From Echinometra lucunter (lineage: Eukaryota > Echinodermata > Echinoidea > Camarodonta > Echinometridae): a DNA stretch of 64,000 nucleotides. The notes below the pieces were generated by a model. That model did not search any database, was not told the DNA's origin, and saw only the letters and a list, made by a program, of their open reading frames with translations. Below are positions 1-12,900 of this stretch, in pieces. The stretch covers positions 26,934,970-26,998,969 of the forward strand of contig CM057154.1 in assembly GCA_029962745.1 (NCBI GenBank). The letters are read 5' to 3'. The translations under genes and the position numbers were made by a program. Within the stretch, counting starts at the first letter, position 1. Each line of letters begins with the position of its first letter.

Positions 1-345
1 CACCCTAAGAAAACGGGTATAATTTTGCACCCTTCATATGCAACACTGCGTGGGAGCTCCTTTTTGGATGCAACTTTGCACCCTAAGAAGCTTTTTTTTT
101 TTCACCTTAGGATGCAGTTAGCTACATTTTGAGTTGTACCTTTTAGGGAAGGTGCAAATTTTGCACCCTTTTGAATGCAAAAATTTCTGCATCCTTAAGG
201 TGCAAAGTTACACCTTTTATGATGTAAACGGGCATATCCGGGTGCAAACAAGAAAAAAAAAAGCACCCAAAAAGGTGCTGCCAGTGTTGCATTTCGGGTG
301 CAAACCTGAACCTTTTTTTTTCTTGGTGTGTATCTCTAAAAATCA
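1..345. repeat. Cluster of GGTGCAAA/TTTGCACC motifs
   Basis: A stretch in which the short motif GGTGCAAA and its complement TTTGCACC recur about eight times on both strands, including a near-perfect small palindrome around 163-178 (GGTGCAAA next to TTTTGCACC). This is the look of the subterminal repeats of a DNA transposon whose other part may lie left of the window. No gene is visible here. The transposon interpretation is inference. Confidence 0.4.
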
Positions 346-794
346 GCCTGCTTTTACTTAATTCGCTATTCAGCTGTGGTGCATCCCTGTCTATCATCCT
401 TCCATCTGTTAATCTTCAATTACAATGTACATTTCTCACACAGCACATTTCATAATCACATAATAATGTGATATGGATATCTAGATTGCGCAAATGAAGG
501 TGGTAATGAATCATAAATATTGCTTTGCATTTACGTATATTGATATCCGTGGCGCAAGTTTGTGGAATTTATAAAACAATAAAATGCACTGTAAGCCTCA
601 AAAAAATTTTTCGTGAATTGAACTGTTGTCATGCGTCAGTGTCGTCAGAGGGTGCGTTCAAGCGATTTTTTGAAGCTAGAATCACAAACATGAATCACAA
701 ATCAAAACGCTGTTACAAAACACGGCTACTGCGTGAGAGCGTTCAAGCGATTTTTCATCAACGCTGATTCTTGCTCATTTCAAGCCCATCCACT

Positions 795-2542
795 CCCGGG
801 GGGGTCACTCTCCACATGGCCTGCTACCCACCCGTGTCCGACAACCTCAGAAATGCACCCTAAATGGCGTAACTACATTAACCAAATTTGCAACCCTAAA
901 TGGCGTAACCCATGAAAAAAGCCACCCTAAGTGGCGTGAACAGGGAAATCCCCTAATTTGATACCCTAAGTGGCGTAAACATTGAAATCGATTAATTTGA
1001 TACCTAAAGGCCCTATCTCACCAAAGGAGATGTCTCTACAACAAATTTCAAAATAATGGAGCATTTGCAGGATCATGCACCAGGAGGATTGTCAGTACAC
1101 GTTCAGTCACACGGTTTCTAAATTGGGTCAAACATCATCAGGTAGAGTCACGGAGACGTCTCTGCATTCTGCAACGTCTCATCAGTCTTTCTGGTCTCCT
1201 CCTGGTCTCCGCGACGTTTCGGAGATATTGCAGAGACGTCTCAGCAGTCGCGGATATAATTAGTCTCCGCAACTAATGGATACGTACGTCTCGGAGACGT
1301 CGTGGAGACTTTGCAGAGACTGTAAAAAGTTTCCCCCCCCAAAAAAAAAAAAAAAAAAAAAAAATCAAGCATTTTCGAATTTCTTGCAACGCCTCGGACA
1401 CTCCATATTTTGCTCATTTCTTTTTTAAAATGCTGTTCAAATCTATCTCCTTTATTTGAGACAGTGAAATTTCTAGGATGGACTTACCCTTTAAGTCTGA
1501 GAAAAATTTTTTACTTGTGTGATTTTTGCACCTATCATTTGTGGTTAAATAATTCATTAAGCTGAAATATACCATTCAGAAATGCAGTTTTGTTTTTGCA
1601 TTGAATTGTACACAAAGACAAGTCACTATCACTCCCGTGAGTGGGTCAGTCAAGGACAGGATAGACTACATGTAACTACGCTAGGCCACTACTGACTTGA
1701 ATTGAAAAACACAACACAATTAACAGTATATGGGGCTAGCCTCTAGCAATAACAACACGAAAAAGAAAACCAGTACACACGAGTAAAACTTTTTCTCAGA
1801 CTTGATATATTTACTCACCAATAAACAGCTCTTCTATGGTAATAAAATTTCCGTCAAATGAAACTCATGAAGCCATAATAATGTGTTTTGAGACGTTTGG
1901 AAAATGCTAGATATAAAAAAAAATTGTGGCACTTGAGAGTACTTTTAAGTGTTTCCGGTGTCTGTGGTCGGCTTCCACGAGGGCACTGTTGCTTTATCCA
2001 TTTTTTAAAATATTGATGGTGCAAATGCATGCCGTGCTGCCGAGCATAGTCGCTTCAAACAGGCACGGAACGGTTGCATTAGCTCGATGATTAGCATAGC
2101 CATAGCATAGCATCCTCTGCGACCTAGGCGTGTGCTTTGGGCGTGTGTATGGTAACGCGTGCTGCCTAGTATAGAGCCGGGTGTAAGAGACTAGCTTGGG
2201 GGACTGTACGGGGGTCACTCTCATAAGTGCTGGCCGCGCCGGCGTGTGCGAGGATTATTTTGAATCCCTATGCTGTTAATGGCGTAGGTATGTTCAAATT
2301 TGCCTAAATTTGCACCCCTAAATGGCGTAATCTGCATAACCAAATTAGCAACCCTAAATGGCGTGAAGAGTGAGAAAAGGCTACCCTAAGAGGCGATTTA
2401 CCAGCGAATGGTGCTGAAAAGCAACCCTTTTTGCCAAAGACGTCGACGACGCCTGAGTGCCTGAAACGGGACCCTTTTCGACGCTTTTTCTGGACGCGGG
2501 TGCGTAGCAGGCCATGTGGAGAGTGACCCCCCCCCCCCCGGG
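795..2542. mobile_element. 1.75-kb DNA element, CCCGGGGG termini, 8-bp TSD
   Basis: Starts CCCGGGGGGG then TCACTCTCCACATGGCC and ends with the inverse, GGCCATGTGGAGAGTGA then a C run and GGG. It is flanked on both sides by CATCCACT (787-794 and 2543-2550), an 8-bp target-site duplication. Inside each end sit copies of ACCCTAAATGGCGTAA (about 858-1010 on the left, 2313-2400 on the right); these are in direct orientation although the ends are inverted. No transposase-like reading frame is visible, so it is non-autonomous. The 8-bp duplication resembles hAT-type transposition, but the superfamily is not proven. Confidence 0.8.
1145..1325. repeat. GAGACGTCTC-rich palindromic segment
   Basis: Inside the element at 795-2542. 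GAGACG and its complement CGTCTC recur many times in 180 bp, several as full or near palindromes (GGAGACGTCTC, CAGAGACGTCTC, TCGGAGACGTC). A poly-C/poly-A run follows at 1336-1363. This is probably the structured subterminal region of a transposon; no function is claimed. Confidence 0.45.
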
Positions 2543-2879
2543 CATCCACTGCGCATCGTACTGCGCAGTTTGACCCAGGAAGATCAACTTTAGCCACATC
2601 ATTTATTTGTCTCTATATCTTTCTTATGCTATTCTTTGTTTTTCAGTCTATCTTCTTCTCTTTCCATCTTTTCTTATGTTAATCCTTGTTTTTTCCTACC
2701 TTCTTTTCTATGTTTCCTTATGTAATATATTTTAACATTTTTTTCCTTGTTATTCTTTCTCTTCCCATCTTTTCTTATGTTATTCTTTGTTTTTTCCTAC
2801 CTTCTTTTATGTTTCCTTATTTTTTCTTTGTTTTTTTTTCTATCTTCTTCTCTTTCCATCTTTCCCATGTGATTCTTTG

Positions 2880-3480
2880 TTTTCTTCTTCTATCTTCTTT
2901 TCTGCCCATCATTCCTTATGTTATTCTTTGTTATTCCTTCTATCATCTTTTCTGTCCATCATCCCTTATGTTATCCTTTGTTATTCCTTCTATCTTCTTT
3001 TCTGTCCATCATTCCTTATCTTATCCTTTGTTTTTCCTTCTATCTTCTTTTCTGTCCATCATTCCTTATCTTATCCTTTGTTTTTCCTTCTATCTTCTTT
3101 TCTGTCCATCATTCCTTATGTTATCCTTTGTTATTCCTTCTATCTTCTTTTCTGTCCATCATTCCTTATCTTATCCTTTGTTATTCCTTCTATCTTCTTT
3201 TCTGTCCATCATTCCTTATCTTATCCTTTGTTATTCCTTCTATCTTCTTTTCTGTCCATCATTCCTTATCTTATCCTTTGTTTTTCCTTCTATCTTCTTT
3301 TCTGTCCATCATTCCTTATGTTCCTTTGTTATTCCTTCTATCTTCTTTTCTGTCCATCATTCCTTATGTTATCCTTTGTTATTCCTTCTATCTTCTTTTC
3401 TGTCCATCATTCTTTATGTGGTTCTTTGTTTTTCCTTCTGTCTTCTTTTCTGGCCATCATTTCTTATGTTATCCTTTGTT
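2880..3480. repeat. 50-bp pyrimidine-rich minisatellite
   Basis: About ten to twelve near-identical 50-bp units carrying 'tctgtccatcattcctt' and 'ctatcttctttt', with degenerate units extending to about 2600 and 3650. Because the period is not a multiple of three and the units lack stops on the plus strand, all three forward frames stay open for hundreds of codons. Those apparent long proteins (Ser/Phe/Leu-rich) are an artefact of the repeat, not genes. Confidence 0.85.
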
Positions 3481-4724
3481 TTCCTCTATCTTCTTCTCTT
3501 TCCATCTTTCCTTATGTTATTCTTTGTTTCCTTCTTCTATCTTCTTCTTTTTCGTCTTTTCCTGTTATTCTATCTTATTCCTTCTATCTCCTCATCTTTC
3601 AGCTTCTTCTTATATTATTCTTTGTTTTCTCCTTCTGTCTTCTTTTTTAGCTTTCTGTATGTTGTTTTATCTTTCTTCGAACCTTGGTGTGAAAGCAACA
3701 GTAGAATCATGATTGAGATCTCCGCTGCGTTCAATCGATTTTTAGCGACCGTGGTTCTGCAGAATCATGATTCAAAACGTACCTTTTTCAGCGTTTCACG
3801 TTTGCGTTTTGAAAGACGTTTATTTTTACGACCTGCGAAAAATCGACTGAATGCAACCGTGGTTTAAACTAAACGTCTTTCAAAACCGTGATTCTAGGGT
3901 GAAAAATGGTCGCTTGAACGCGGCCAGAGAGGAGTGAAGGAGAGTGAAAGAGTAGATGTTTATTCACCTTATCAACTATCCCACCAAATTTTGAACGGCA
4001 TTAATTTCATCCATTGTTCCACGCATTGTTCCACGCCGGGGTTCCACAACACATTTTGAAATAATAGTAAAAGTTGGCAGCTATGTATCTCGTGTTGATG
4101 ATACTGGGATAATATCACAAGATGGAATATCGGCGAAGTGTGAAAATATTTCGTGAAGCAGTGGTGCGTTTTTCGAATTTTTGCTCACTGATATAGAAGG
4201 CCCCTCCCCCTTCCCGGTCTCTCTGCATTATATCCCCTCTTTCCCCTTCTCTCTCTCTCCTTCCCCTCTTCTTCCATTTTGCTCCTTCTCTCTTAAACCC
4301 TTTACCTCCTATATCTAGATTTCTAGATTAAGCCAATAAAAGTGATTATTGCTTGGAAGGTATATATTGCTTTCCACTTTATGTTCATTGATATCGGTGA
4401 CGTATAAGTTTGTGGAAATCATATAGACAATAAAAATGCACTATGCCTCAAATTATTTATTCCGTCACCGTTGCACTATATTCATAATTTGTTTGCGCAT
4501 GTGTGTTATCAGAGGGGAGTGACGGAGAGAGATAAAATATGTCTGTTCACCCTATCAATTATTACATCACATTTTGAACAGCATTATTTTTCATCCAAGG
4601 TCATTGTTCTACGGAGGTGAAAGTCCGTCGAGTTGATAATTACCACAAGTCAAGATATAGGCGAATAACAATGACATTTCGTGAAATAGTGCCTCGATTT
4701 CTTTTGCTCCTTGATTATAGCACC

Positions 4725-4820
4725 TCCCCTCCCCCCCCCCCCCTCTCTCTCTCTCTCTCTTTCTCTCTCTTAGCATATTCCCCCTTTCCCCTTTTCTCCC
4801 TCTCTCTCTCTTTCCCTTTT
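4725..4820. repeat. C run and CT microsatellite
   Basis: A poly-C stretch followed by (CT)n and degenerate CT-rich sequence. Simple-sequence DNA with no sign of coding. Confidence 0.85.
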
Positions 4821-4870
4821 GTTCCGTCTCTCTTTAACCCCGCCTTTCAAGTTTCAAGTTTTTCACAGGC

Positions 4871-6690
4871 ATGACAGGAGGGGGGTTCTTGCCTAATATA
4901 GTATACAGGGTACAGGGATTTGCCGCTCTGATGAGTAGCTTTTTTTGCAAGAATTCCCTACACATGGGGATAGTTTTGTGCTTAGAACGTTCTAAGCCAG
5001 TGACCCGGGTTCGATTCCCGGTGGAGGGATTTCAACTTGGCTTGAACCTTTAAAAAATCAAGAGAAATAATTCAGAGGACAAAAACTATTTTCAGAATGC
5101 TGTACGCTCAATATTTGAAAATGAATAACTTTATTACCAACATTAGAAAAGTAACATGAGTAGTAACAATAAAAACATAAATGTAGAAGTTGGTAAAAGG
5201 ACCCTACAGAAATAGCAAAATAGCTACTGAGGCGTAGGACCCCTTTTTACAAAATAAGTACATATCATTTTTATACATGTACTTATTTGGCAAAGGAAAT
5301 TTATAACAATACAAAGGAAGAAATAACACAACCACTGAAATGCCAGGGACAATAACTATAACATGAGTTTTTTGTCCCAATTCCAATGGTTGGAAACATA
5401 GAAAACATTGTATTTACATTGCATACTAATAACTGGATAAGATAACCAAATATCAAATGTAATACGAAAATACAAAACACAATAGGCCTAACGTTAAAAA
5501 TAGATCGTCTATTATTAACTGTCCCTTAGATAAGATAGATAAAAGCAACAGAGGAGAAAGGGAAGGTGACAATGAGTGAGAGAGAGAGAGGGGGGAGGGG
5601 GGAGAGTCATCATGTAAAATGAAACAAGGAGAAGGGGAGAAGAGATATATATTCATGAAATAAAATTACATCACAATCCATATACTGATAACACTCTCCC
5701 AAAATTATATATTACAGCATACTTCCCTTTGAATACAACATGAATATAATATAGGAAACAGAAATGAAAAAGCGGGCAAAATCATAAAGGGATGGGGAAA
5801 GGGGAGGCCAGGAGAAACAACCCTTATGAAACATTTTCCCAAAATGATGAATATCAGCATGATTATCAGTTTTATATATAAAAGTAAGGTTTTTCCTTTC
5901 ATATTCATTTTTATCTTTACTGTTAGGGCTGATTACTCACCCATGATTAAGTTCATAAAAAGCAATAGCTGCGTAATGTCTAGCTGTTTTCTAAGAAAGT
6001 TATTGTTTAAGGTGATGATTTGTACCACTGGTAATGCAAAAAGGCGAATAAACCAAATGTGAATCTAAAGCATGATCTAAAGCTTCTTTGGATATATTAT
6101 ACTTGTAAAAGTACTGTAAACATTGTGGGAAATGCTATCCAAGCAGTAGGCTTACTGAATGCATACTCTTTCAAAGAAATTATTGTTTTCTTTAGATATT
6201 CTGAAAGACGTTATTGCTTAGAAAGAGAGAATCACGGATTATTATAAAAAGCAATGTAAAATACATGGCAATAAATTACTACTCTTTTTACTGTTGCGAC
6301 GAGATTGCAGAAGTGGACGTGGCATAAAAATGCAAGCTCACAAAAATAAATACATATATATTTACATTAGTACAACAAGTCAATACGTACATGCGAATGC
6401 TATAATAGATACTTTGCACAATATCACAACCGAATATTTAAAGCTGTCTGATTCAGTTGGAAATGTAGTACTGGCGTGTTAACATCAATCAGCCTGATGT
6501 ACATGATAATAAAAAAACAAATGTGCAAATAACAAATACAGTAACGGAATAGGAATAAATTATTCCTACACGTACACCGTACTAAAAGGAAATATTAAAT
6601 ATACCGGTATACATTATTTATAGTATGGTGGTTGCCCCAATACTACTCTGTACAATAAATGAATGAATTCGCTCATAGTGTTATATACTT
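4871..6690. other. Intergenic stretch downstream of the receptor gene
   Basis: No exon with convincing splice sites or family similarity is visible on either strand. A tRNA T-arm-like segment (CCCGGGTTCGATTCCCGG, about 5004-5021) lacks a complete cloverleaf and is probably a SINE relic. A GA-rich run sits at 5575-5605. The rest is AT-rich unique-looking sequence that ends near possible AATAAA signals on the minus strand (about 6693-6702). Confidence 0.4.
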
Positions 6691-6692
6691 AG

Positions 6693-6702
6693 TTTATTTA
6701 TT
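6693..6702 (-). promoter_or_regulatory. Possible poly(A) signals of the receptor gene
   Basis: Two overlapping AATAAA hexamers on the minus strand (TTTATTTATT on plus), about 220 bp after the stop codon at 6923. AATAAA is common in AT-rich DNA, so support is limited to position. Confidence 0.3.
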
Positions 6703-6922
6703 CTATTATATTCATTTTCATTTATTTCCTTATAACCAACAATATGAAATTCTAAATCGGAAATGTCCAGCACTTTCATTGCATTCTACATAAAAGGACA
6801 AACGTAAACAACGTTATACACACGAAGAAAAAAATCGGTCAGCGTGCACTGATATTGATTCTTTCATACGTGTGTAATTTTGAGAGCAAAAAAAAAAAAA
6901 AAAAAAAAATACATGATGGAAG

Positions 6923-9900
6923 TCATACGGGGGTCTCATGCATGCACGTACAACCAGTTTGTGTGGTTGCCTGGGAAAGGTTACTAGCAACACGGGTCAG
7001 GGTTCGATACCTCATTCGCTTGCGATGGATAACAGTGACAATTAGGATGATGTTAACAGTGACGACAGCGACGAGGAAAACGACAATGATGACAACGACG
7101 ACATGTTGGTGCCAAACGTTTAACTGCGAAGTATCTTCAAACTCTGGTTCATCTGAAAGAGTTTGAAAATAAAACCCCAAAATCGAAATTGACTCTACAG
7201 TAACAGTATGTACTTATTTGATTTACTTGTAAAAGGTAGCGCAAAATTTAGTCATTTTAATGTATACAAAGCAGGAGCATAAATTCAGATAATGGGTAAA
7301 AAAAGGAGGATACTGCTTATTTTCCTATTGTGTAATCACCATTGTTCAAATTTGTTGCTGTTTTAGTCTTTGATACTCTTTTTGTGTATTAGGGGGCACG
7401 CGTGCATGTACTGGTAACATTTTTAATTTTTTACAAAGTTTGGCCACCCCTCTTCCAGATGGAATCATCCTAAACATGCTAAATCAGCCTGAATTAAGAA
7501 TCAACCCCGAGGATTAAGTTGAGGGGCCTTGTGCAGGAAGTCTTTTAAGCTCGCCCTTTTTCCCACTCGCTTCCCCTGTGCAAGTCTTGGGGCACTACTT
7601 TAATTTTTAATTGTAAATGGAGTTAACGGCACAGACGTGGGTGACACACGTAATCAAAAGATCATGAGCCCTGATTTCTGCGGATGACTTGTTTTGCGAA
7701 TAAAAGGGGTCGTGCCCCCTCCCCCCCCCCCCCGGGTGGGGGTTACGCCTATGAGAAGATTCAAACGTTCCTCTCACCTGCATGGGCTATGGATGGAGAA
7801 AACTCATGTTCAGCAGGTCCTACAGTCGGTTTGTCCACGGCGATCGACGGATCTACGTGCAAAAAGGTATATGTAACAGGCATGACATTCTGGTTTTTAA
7901 AATCGGAAGATACTTCAGTTGTGGGGAAAGTAGATTTATCTTTCAATCTCTCGTTTCATATTTGAATAATCATTCAACGAGAATTGAGAAATCTCAGCTT
8001 GCATTGATTAAACAAACTAAGATAATCATTTAGTTAAAACATAAATACTAAAGCCCGTTTGAGAAGCTGATGACGACAATTACAACAGACAATCGAGTTT
8101 TTACATTAACTTTGTCACTAAAATATCAAGCAGACGAATTATGATAAGAGTTTAACAGATTTATGACATCTCTTTGAAATAATGCTCATGTTTGAAGAAT
8201 GATACGTTTAATATCTATTTCTGTATATTGTCTGGATATTTTTGAAATACAAGAAAAAAGTAGATTCCTAAGTTCATATTTTCAAAACTTACGAAACTCA
8301 AATACGTCTTTATTCTTTTAAGTTTACAACTTCTGCTGAACTTTCCACAGGAGGAAAAAACTGTTCTTGAAATAACTGAACAAAACTCATGCAAATTTCA
8401 TCATTACAAATTATTTTCATTGATAAAATTATATCACAGTTTTTCAAAGACCAAAAATATCGAAACATCTACTTTCATGATTTAGTTGGTTGTCTATCTT
8501 ATTTAGGCCACCGACCTCCCCAGGGGACTTGGTAATTAGGATCAATGCCTTATATACCAAAAGGCGTTAGCTCATCCACTTGGTTTCGAACCCCGGAACT
8601 GCTACAGTTGCATCGTTGAACCGTCGCGCCTTCAATTATTTTCTTTTCTTGTTGATAAAAGAATGTCACTATCAATGACGAACTAAAATATGTTCATCTA
8701 TCAGACTGTGTTATAAGGTGAGAGATATACTGAGGTTACCTTCAGTCTGTTCCTTAGGATCAGGGAGTTCCTTGGAGGTGGGCACACAGGCCTTTTTACC
8801 CTGATCAAAGACGTGGTTAGGGTCAATGCACTGGTTCAAGTCACACGATGTGTCCTGCTCCTGTCTACATTTCCTGGTCATAAGTATACCATCGGGACAT
8901 GACGAACATGGTAGACAAACGTAGTAGCTGAGCAGAAAACAAAATCATAAATGTATGAGAAATGATCAGTTAAACACTCTACTCTCTTAAAAAAAAAAAA
9001 AAAAATAGTGAATAGGTTCACTCTGTTAGGGGTGAATTTCAGAAGAGAGTGAATTTAGAGTGAATTTAGAGTGAATTAGGAGTGAATCAAGAGTAAAACT
9101 TGTGATATTCGCTATTTGGGGGGTGACCTCAGTGATCACTCAAGAATTTTGAGTGACCACTGAGGTCACCCCTAAAAGAATGAATAAAGAGTGAATATCA
9201 AAATGTTTACTCTGAATTCACTCTCTTCTGAAATTCACCCCTAAAAAGAGAATAACAAGATCTAAAGACGTATATATGACATTCCATGTCAGAGAGCTTC
9301 CCTGCTTTGGCAGATATTCTTCCAGAATCTTATGTCAATCATCATTAAGTTGAGATGGAAATACTTTTGATTCCTCTCATTCCCTCTAATCATGAGAAAA
9401 CGTGATGAGAAAGCAAGAAGTTTGGGGAGCCACAATTAACATACTGTCCCTCCCGCTTTAAATTCAAAGCCGAGTAGAATACTTTCAAGATTCTTTCAGT
9501 TTCATCTTTAAAAATAAGACTTGAAACTCTCCTATTACATTACAGTAATCTTCCTTGTAGAGTTCAACTTTTTGCAATTGAATGTGAATGTAATGTATTT
9601 ATGTGATTTATTCTGCATCATTAAATTCAAACTATTTGAAAGCATATCTAGAGTAGGATATGTGCGGTTTATAATATTAATTATCATTACTATCACTATT
9701 GTTATCATTATTGTTGTTGTTGCAGGTGCTGCTGCAGCTGTTTTCATTATTATGAAATATTTCGTCCCCCCCCCCTTGGGCCATATCCTCCCTCTCTCTC
9801 TCCCCCTCCCCCCCCCCCCTCTCTCTCTCCCTCTCTCTCTATCTCTTTCTCTCTCTTTCTCTCTCTCACACACTGTTTTTCCATACTGTTTTATTCTGAT

Positions 9901-12900
9901 TTCATGAACAAAAATATATAACATTTCAATTTAACATTTCAAATCACATAATATAATATTTTACATTTCATATTTTGACTTTTTCCACTAACTTAATATA
10001 AGCATGAATCATATATAACTTAAAAGAGAAACAATGAAATCAGTTATTATAAAAAATGTTGAAGCACCACTCCCCCCCCCCCCCCCGCCCCAACAAAAGT
10101 CTTCCCTTGTACATTTACAAGAAAAGAACAAATAAAGGAGACCCAAATCCAATAACTAATAAACAAACAGATTATTGAAACTAGGATCCCCTAAAAAAAA
10201 TACATACCAATATGCATAACACTTTTCCTTTCATGTATCAAATATTCACTCAATGATTTAAAACTATCTGAGACTACTTAGCTTACACTCATCAAAACAA
10301 AGCAAATCAAAAAAGAAATCGATGAGAAAAAAAAAACACCCCAAAGTATCACCCAAAGGAAAACATATCATTATCCCTCCCCCAGAACACACATCCACCC
10401 ACACACACATAACACCTACACAGTCACTTTCTCCCAAATCACCTGGATATCGCCCTCAGTCCTGCCATTTCGGTACATTCTCTCCCATTTTAAAAATGCT
10501 TGTCTAACTTGTTCTTTTTAAGCTATTGCTTTTTCTTCATTTCGATATTCTACGACCCTCTGAATACTTTCTTCTTGAGTAGGAACTCTACCTTCTGACC
10601 TTGACCTAAAAATGATATATTTCATTAAAAAGATTACCGTATTACAAAATTTCACTTCAAGATCGGATCCATTAATTCCCACATGTATATCTTTCCACTT
10701 TCCACACACACCCACCTTTTTGTTTTAACACACACACACCCTCAGCTCACCAACAACACACCCCGCACGCCCACACAATCTCTCTCTCTCCCCCCCTCTC
10801 TCTCTCTCTCTCTCTGACTCCCCCCATTTTTTCCCCATTTTTTTACGGCCTGTTAAATTGATGTTTACATTGAATTCGAAATATTGCAATGTTTGTATCT
10901 GTTTAGGTTGCCTCGAGACTCTTTGAATATATAGCGATTATAAATGCTCCTCACATTTCTCATTCTAATTTTATTACTTTGCCCCATCACCGGTAGGCCA
11001 AAAATGTTTGTTTGACCATTGTAGCGTCACGAGATCGTTGGAAGAAAGCCAAATCTACTTGCTTGAGCAGGGCTTATAAAGATTGCTCTGGGGTTTTTTT
11101 TAATGATCTCATTGTATACGAAGCAGATCCAGAATTTTGCAAGAGGGCAAAGTTCGTCCAGCAAAGTCTCTGACAAAAGTAAACAATGGGGGTCTTTGAT
11201 TTTTGTGCATAATGGTAATCCATAAAATGACGATAACAATTTTCATTATCATCATCATCTTCAACATAATTTTGTTATGAATGACTTGTATGATAAGTAT
11301 TTGATTTGAGAGAAAATAAAAGATATCATTATAAAAAATCATCATCAACATCATAATGATGATAATAATGGTCGACTGTCCACTCACAATCATAAAACTT
11401 GCATATAAAGTATCATATGCAGAGATCTGGGGAGCGTTTCATGAAGAGTTTTGTCGGTGAAAATCACCGACAAAATGTTATAAGCTACTGAAAATACTCG
11501 CATCCGATTGGCTGAAAGCAAATTAGTCGGTGAAAACCACCGACTAATTGTTTCATGAAACGCCCCCCCAGAAAGCCAAATGTTCAGGAAACATCTCTGC
11601 GTTTGATTGGCTCGGTTCGCTACATGCTTGAGTGATTCGCCGTCATAACAAATCGCACCAAAAAAATAGCTACGCAATACAAAAACATGTGGGCTCAAAT
11701 CTATACTGACACCACATAAGGCCCTTGACTGAAATGAAAGTCGAACGAATGCCCAACATATTTGGTGAACATATCAGCCGCCTAGCTCTTTGTTGACGTT
11801 TATAGAAGCATCTATTGCAAAAATATATCATTATTTTCAGACACGAAATACTGCCAAAAATTAAGGATATTCTAAAAGTTTATTATTATTTTGGAAATAA
11901 ACCTGAACTTGAAATTGAACTTGGATGTGAATCATGTACCAGCCAACATGATTACAAGATTTTCGGTAACACAACTTAGGGGTAATCCCATAAACAATCC
12001 TTAAAGGCCTATCATTCTTTCGACGTATAAGAACATTGTCGAAAGAATAGTACAGTACATAAGAAAAGCCCCTACACAGGATGTCATCGAAAAGCTTTCA
12101 CTATACTATGCAAGCCTGCAAGCAACACAATGATTACGGTACACACTTATGGTTTTGTTTTCTGTAAGCTAAGGGCATAAAACTTAAAAAAAAAAAAAAA
12201 AAAAAACACGGCAAAATGTGTACCCAGCTTCTTCGGATCTAAGAAGGGGCGTCGCTAAAGGGGGGGTGTGGGGGGGTGTGACACCCCCCCCCCCCCCCCA
12301 TTAAAAATTCTTGTCGGCAAATTCGCGATCGCTGTCGGCAAAAGAGAGAGAGAGAGAGAAAGGAGAGGGAAGAGGAAGGAGGGAAAAAGAAAAAAGAAAG
12401 ATGAGTAAGGTGCCCAAATAGAGTCATATTCGGCTTATTTGCTTGTGCATTTTGACGACGAAATAACACTGGTAACACGAAAGAGAGCATATTTTTCCTC
12501 GCTCGCTGCGCTCGCTCATATTATATTAAGATACAGGATGTTTTCGGAAAGCAAACACATTTGCCAAGTGAAATAAACAAATATATAATTTAGATATTTT
12601 GGGGCCCATCATGTATTTTGTTGAAGAATTATCACCTCTATACCATAAAAAAGAGTAAATACATTTTTCCTCGCTCGCTGCGCTCGCTCGTATAATATTT
12701 AGATACAGGATGGTCTTTGAAAGCAAATAAATTAGGTAAGAGAGGTGACCAAAATATCAAAATAGATATCTTAAAGGCCCATCATGTATTTTGATGAAGA
12801 ACTTTCACTTCTACCATGAAAAGGATTATATGATAAGGAGTATATAGATTTTTCCTTGCTCGCTGTGCTCGCTCGTATAATATTACGATTTAGGATGGTC

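Larger units (their letters stand above)
651..3924. mobile_element. Composite insertion with GCGTTCAAGCGA ends
   Basis: The insertion that splits the duplicated block. Its left end carries GTGCGTTCAAGCGATTTTT (652-670); its right end carries the inverse, with GTCGCTTGAACGCGGC ending about 3924. CAGAG flanks both sides. Inside, the GCGTTCAAGCGATTTTT motif recurs in direct orientation at 739-755. A related inverted pair lies at 3729-3746 and 3910-3924, so the outer ends could belong to two small copies rather than one large element. The interior holds the element at 795-2542 and the minisatellite at 2880-3480. The one-element interpretation is inference. Confidence 0.4.
475..4870 (+). repeat. 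Tandemly duplicated ~560-bp block, first copy split by insertion
   Basis: The block at about 4311-4870 (from 'tatctagatt' through 'attgatatcggtgacg', 'aatgcactatgcctcaaa', 'cagaggggagtgacgg' and 'catttcgtgaaatagtg') also occurs upstream in two pieces: about 475-650 and about 3925-4310. The pieces are in the same order and orientation, so the upstream copy was split at a CAGAG site by about 3.27 kb of inserted DNA. Both copies are diverged by substitutions and small indels. No coding function is visible. Confidence 0.65.

Noticed and set aside
2686..3867. Long open frames (up to ~390 codons) in all three plus frames
   Set aside because: They read through a 50-bp pyrimidine-rich minisatellite; all frames are open because the units lack stops.
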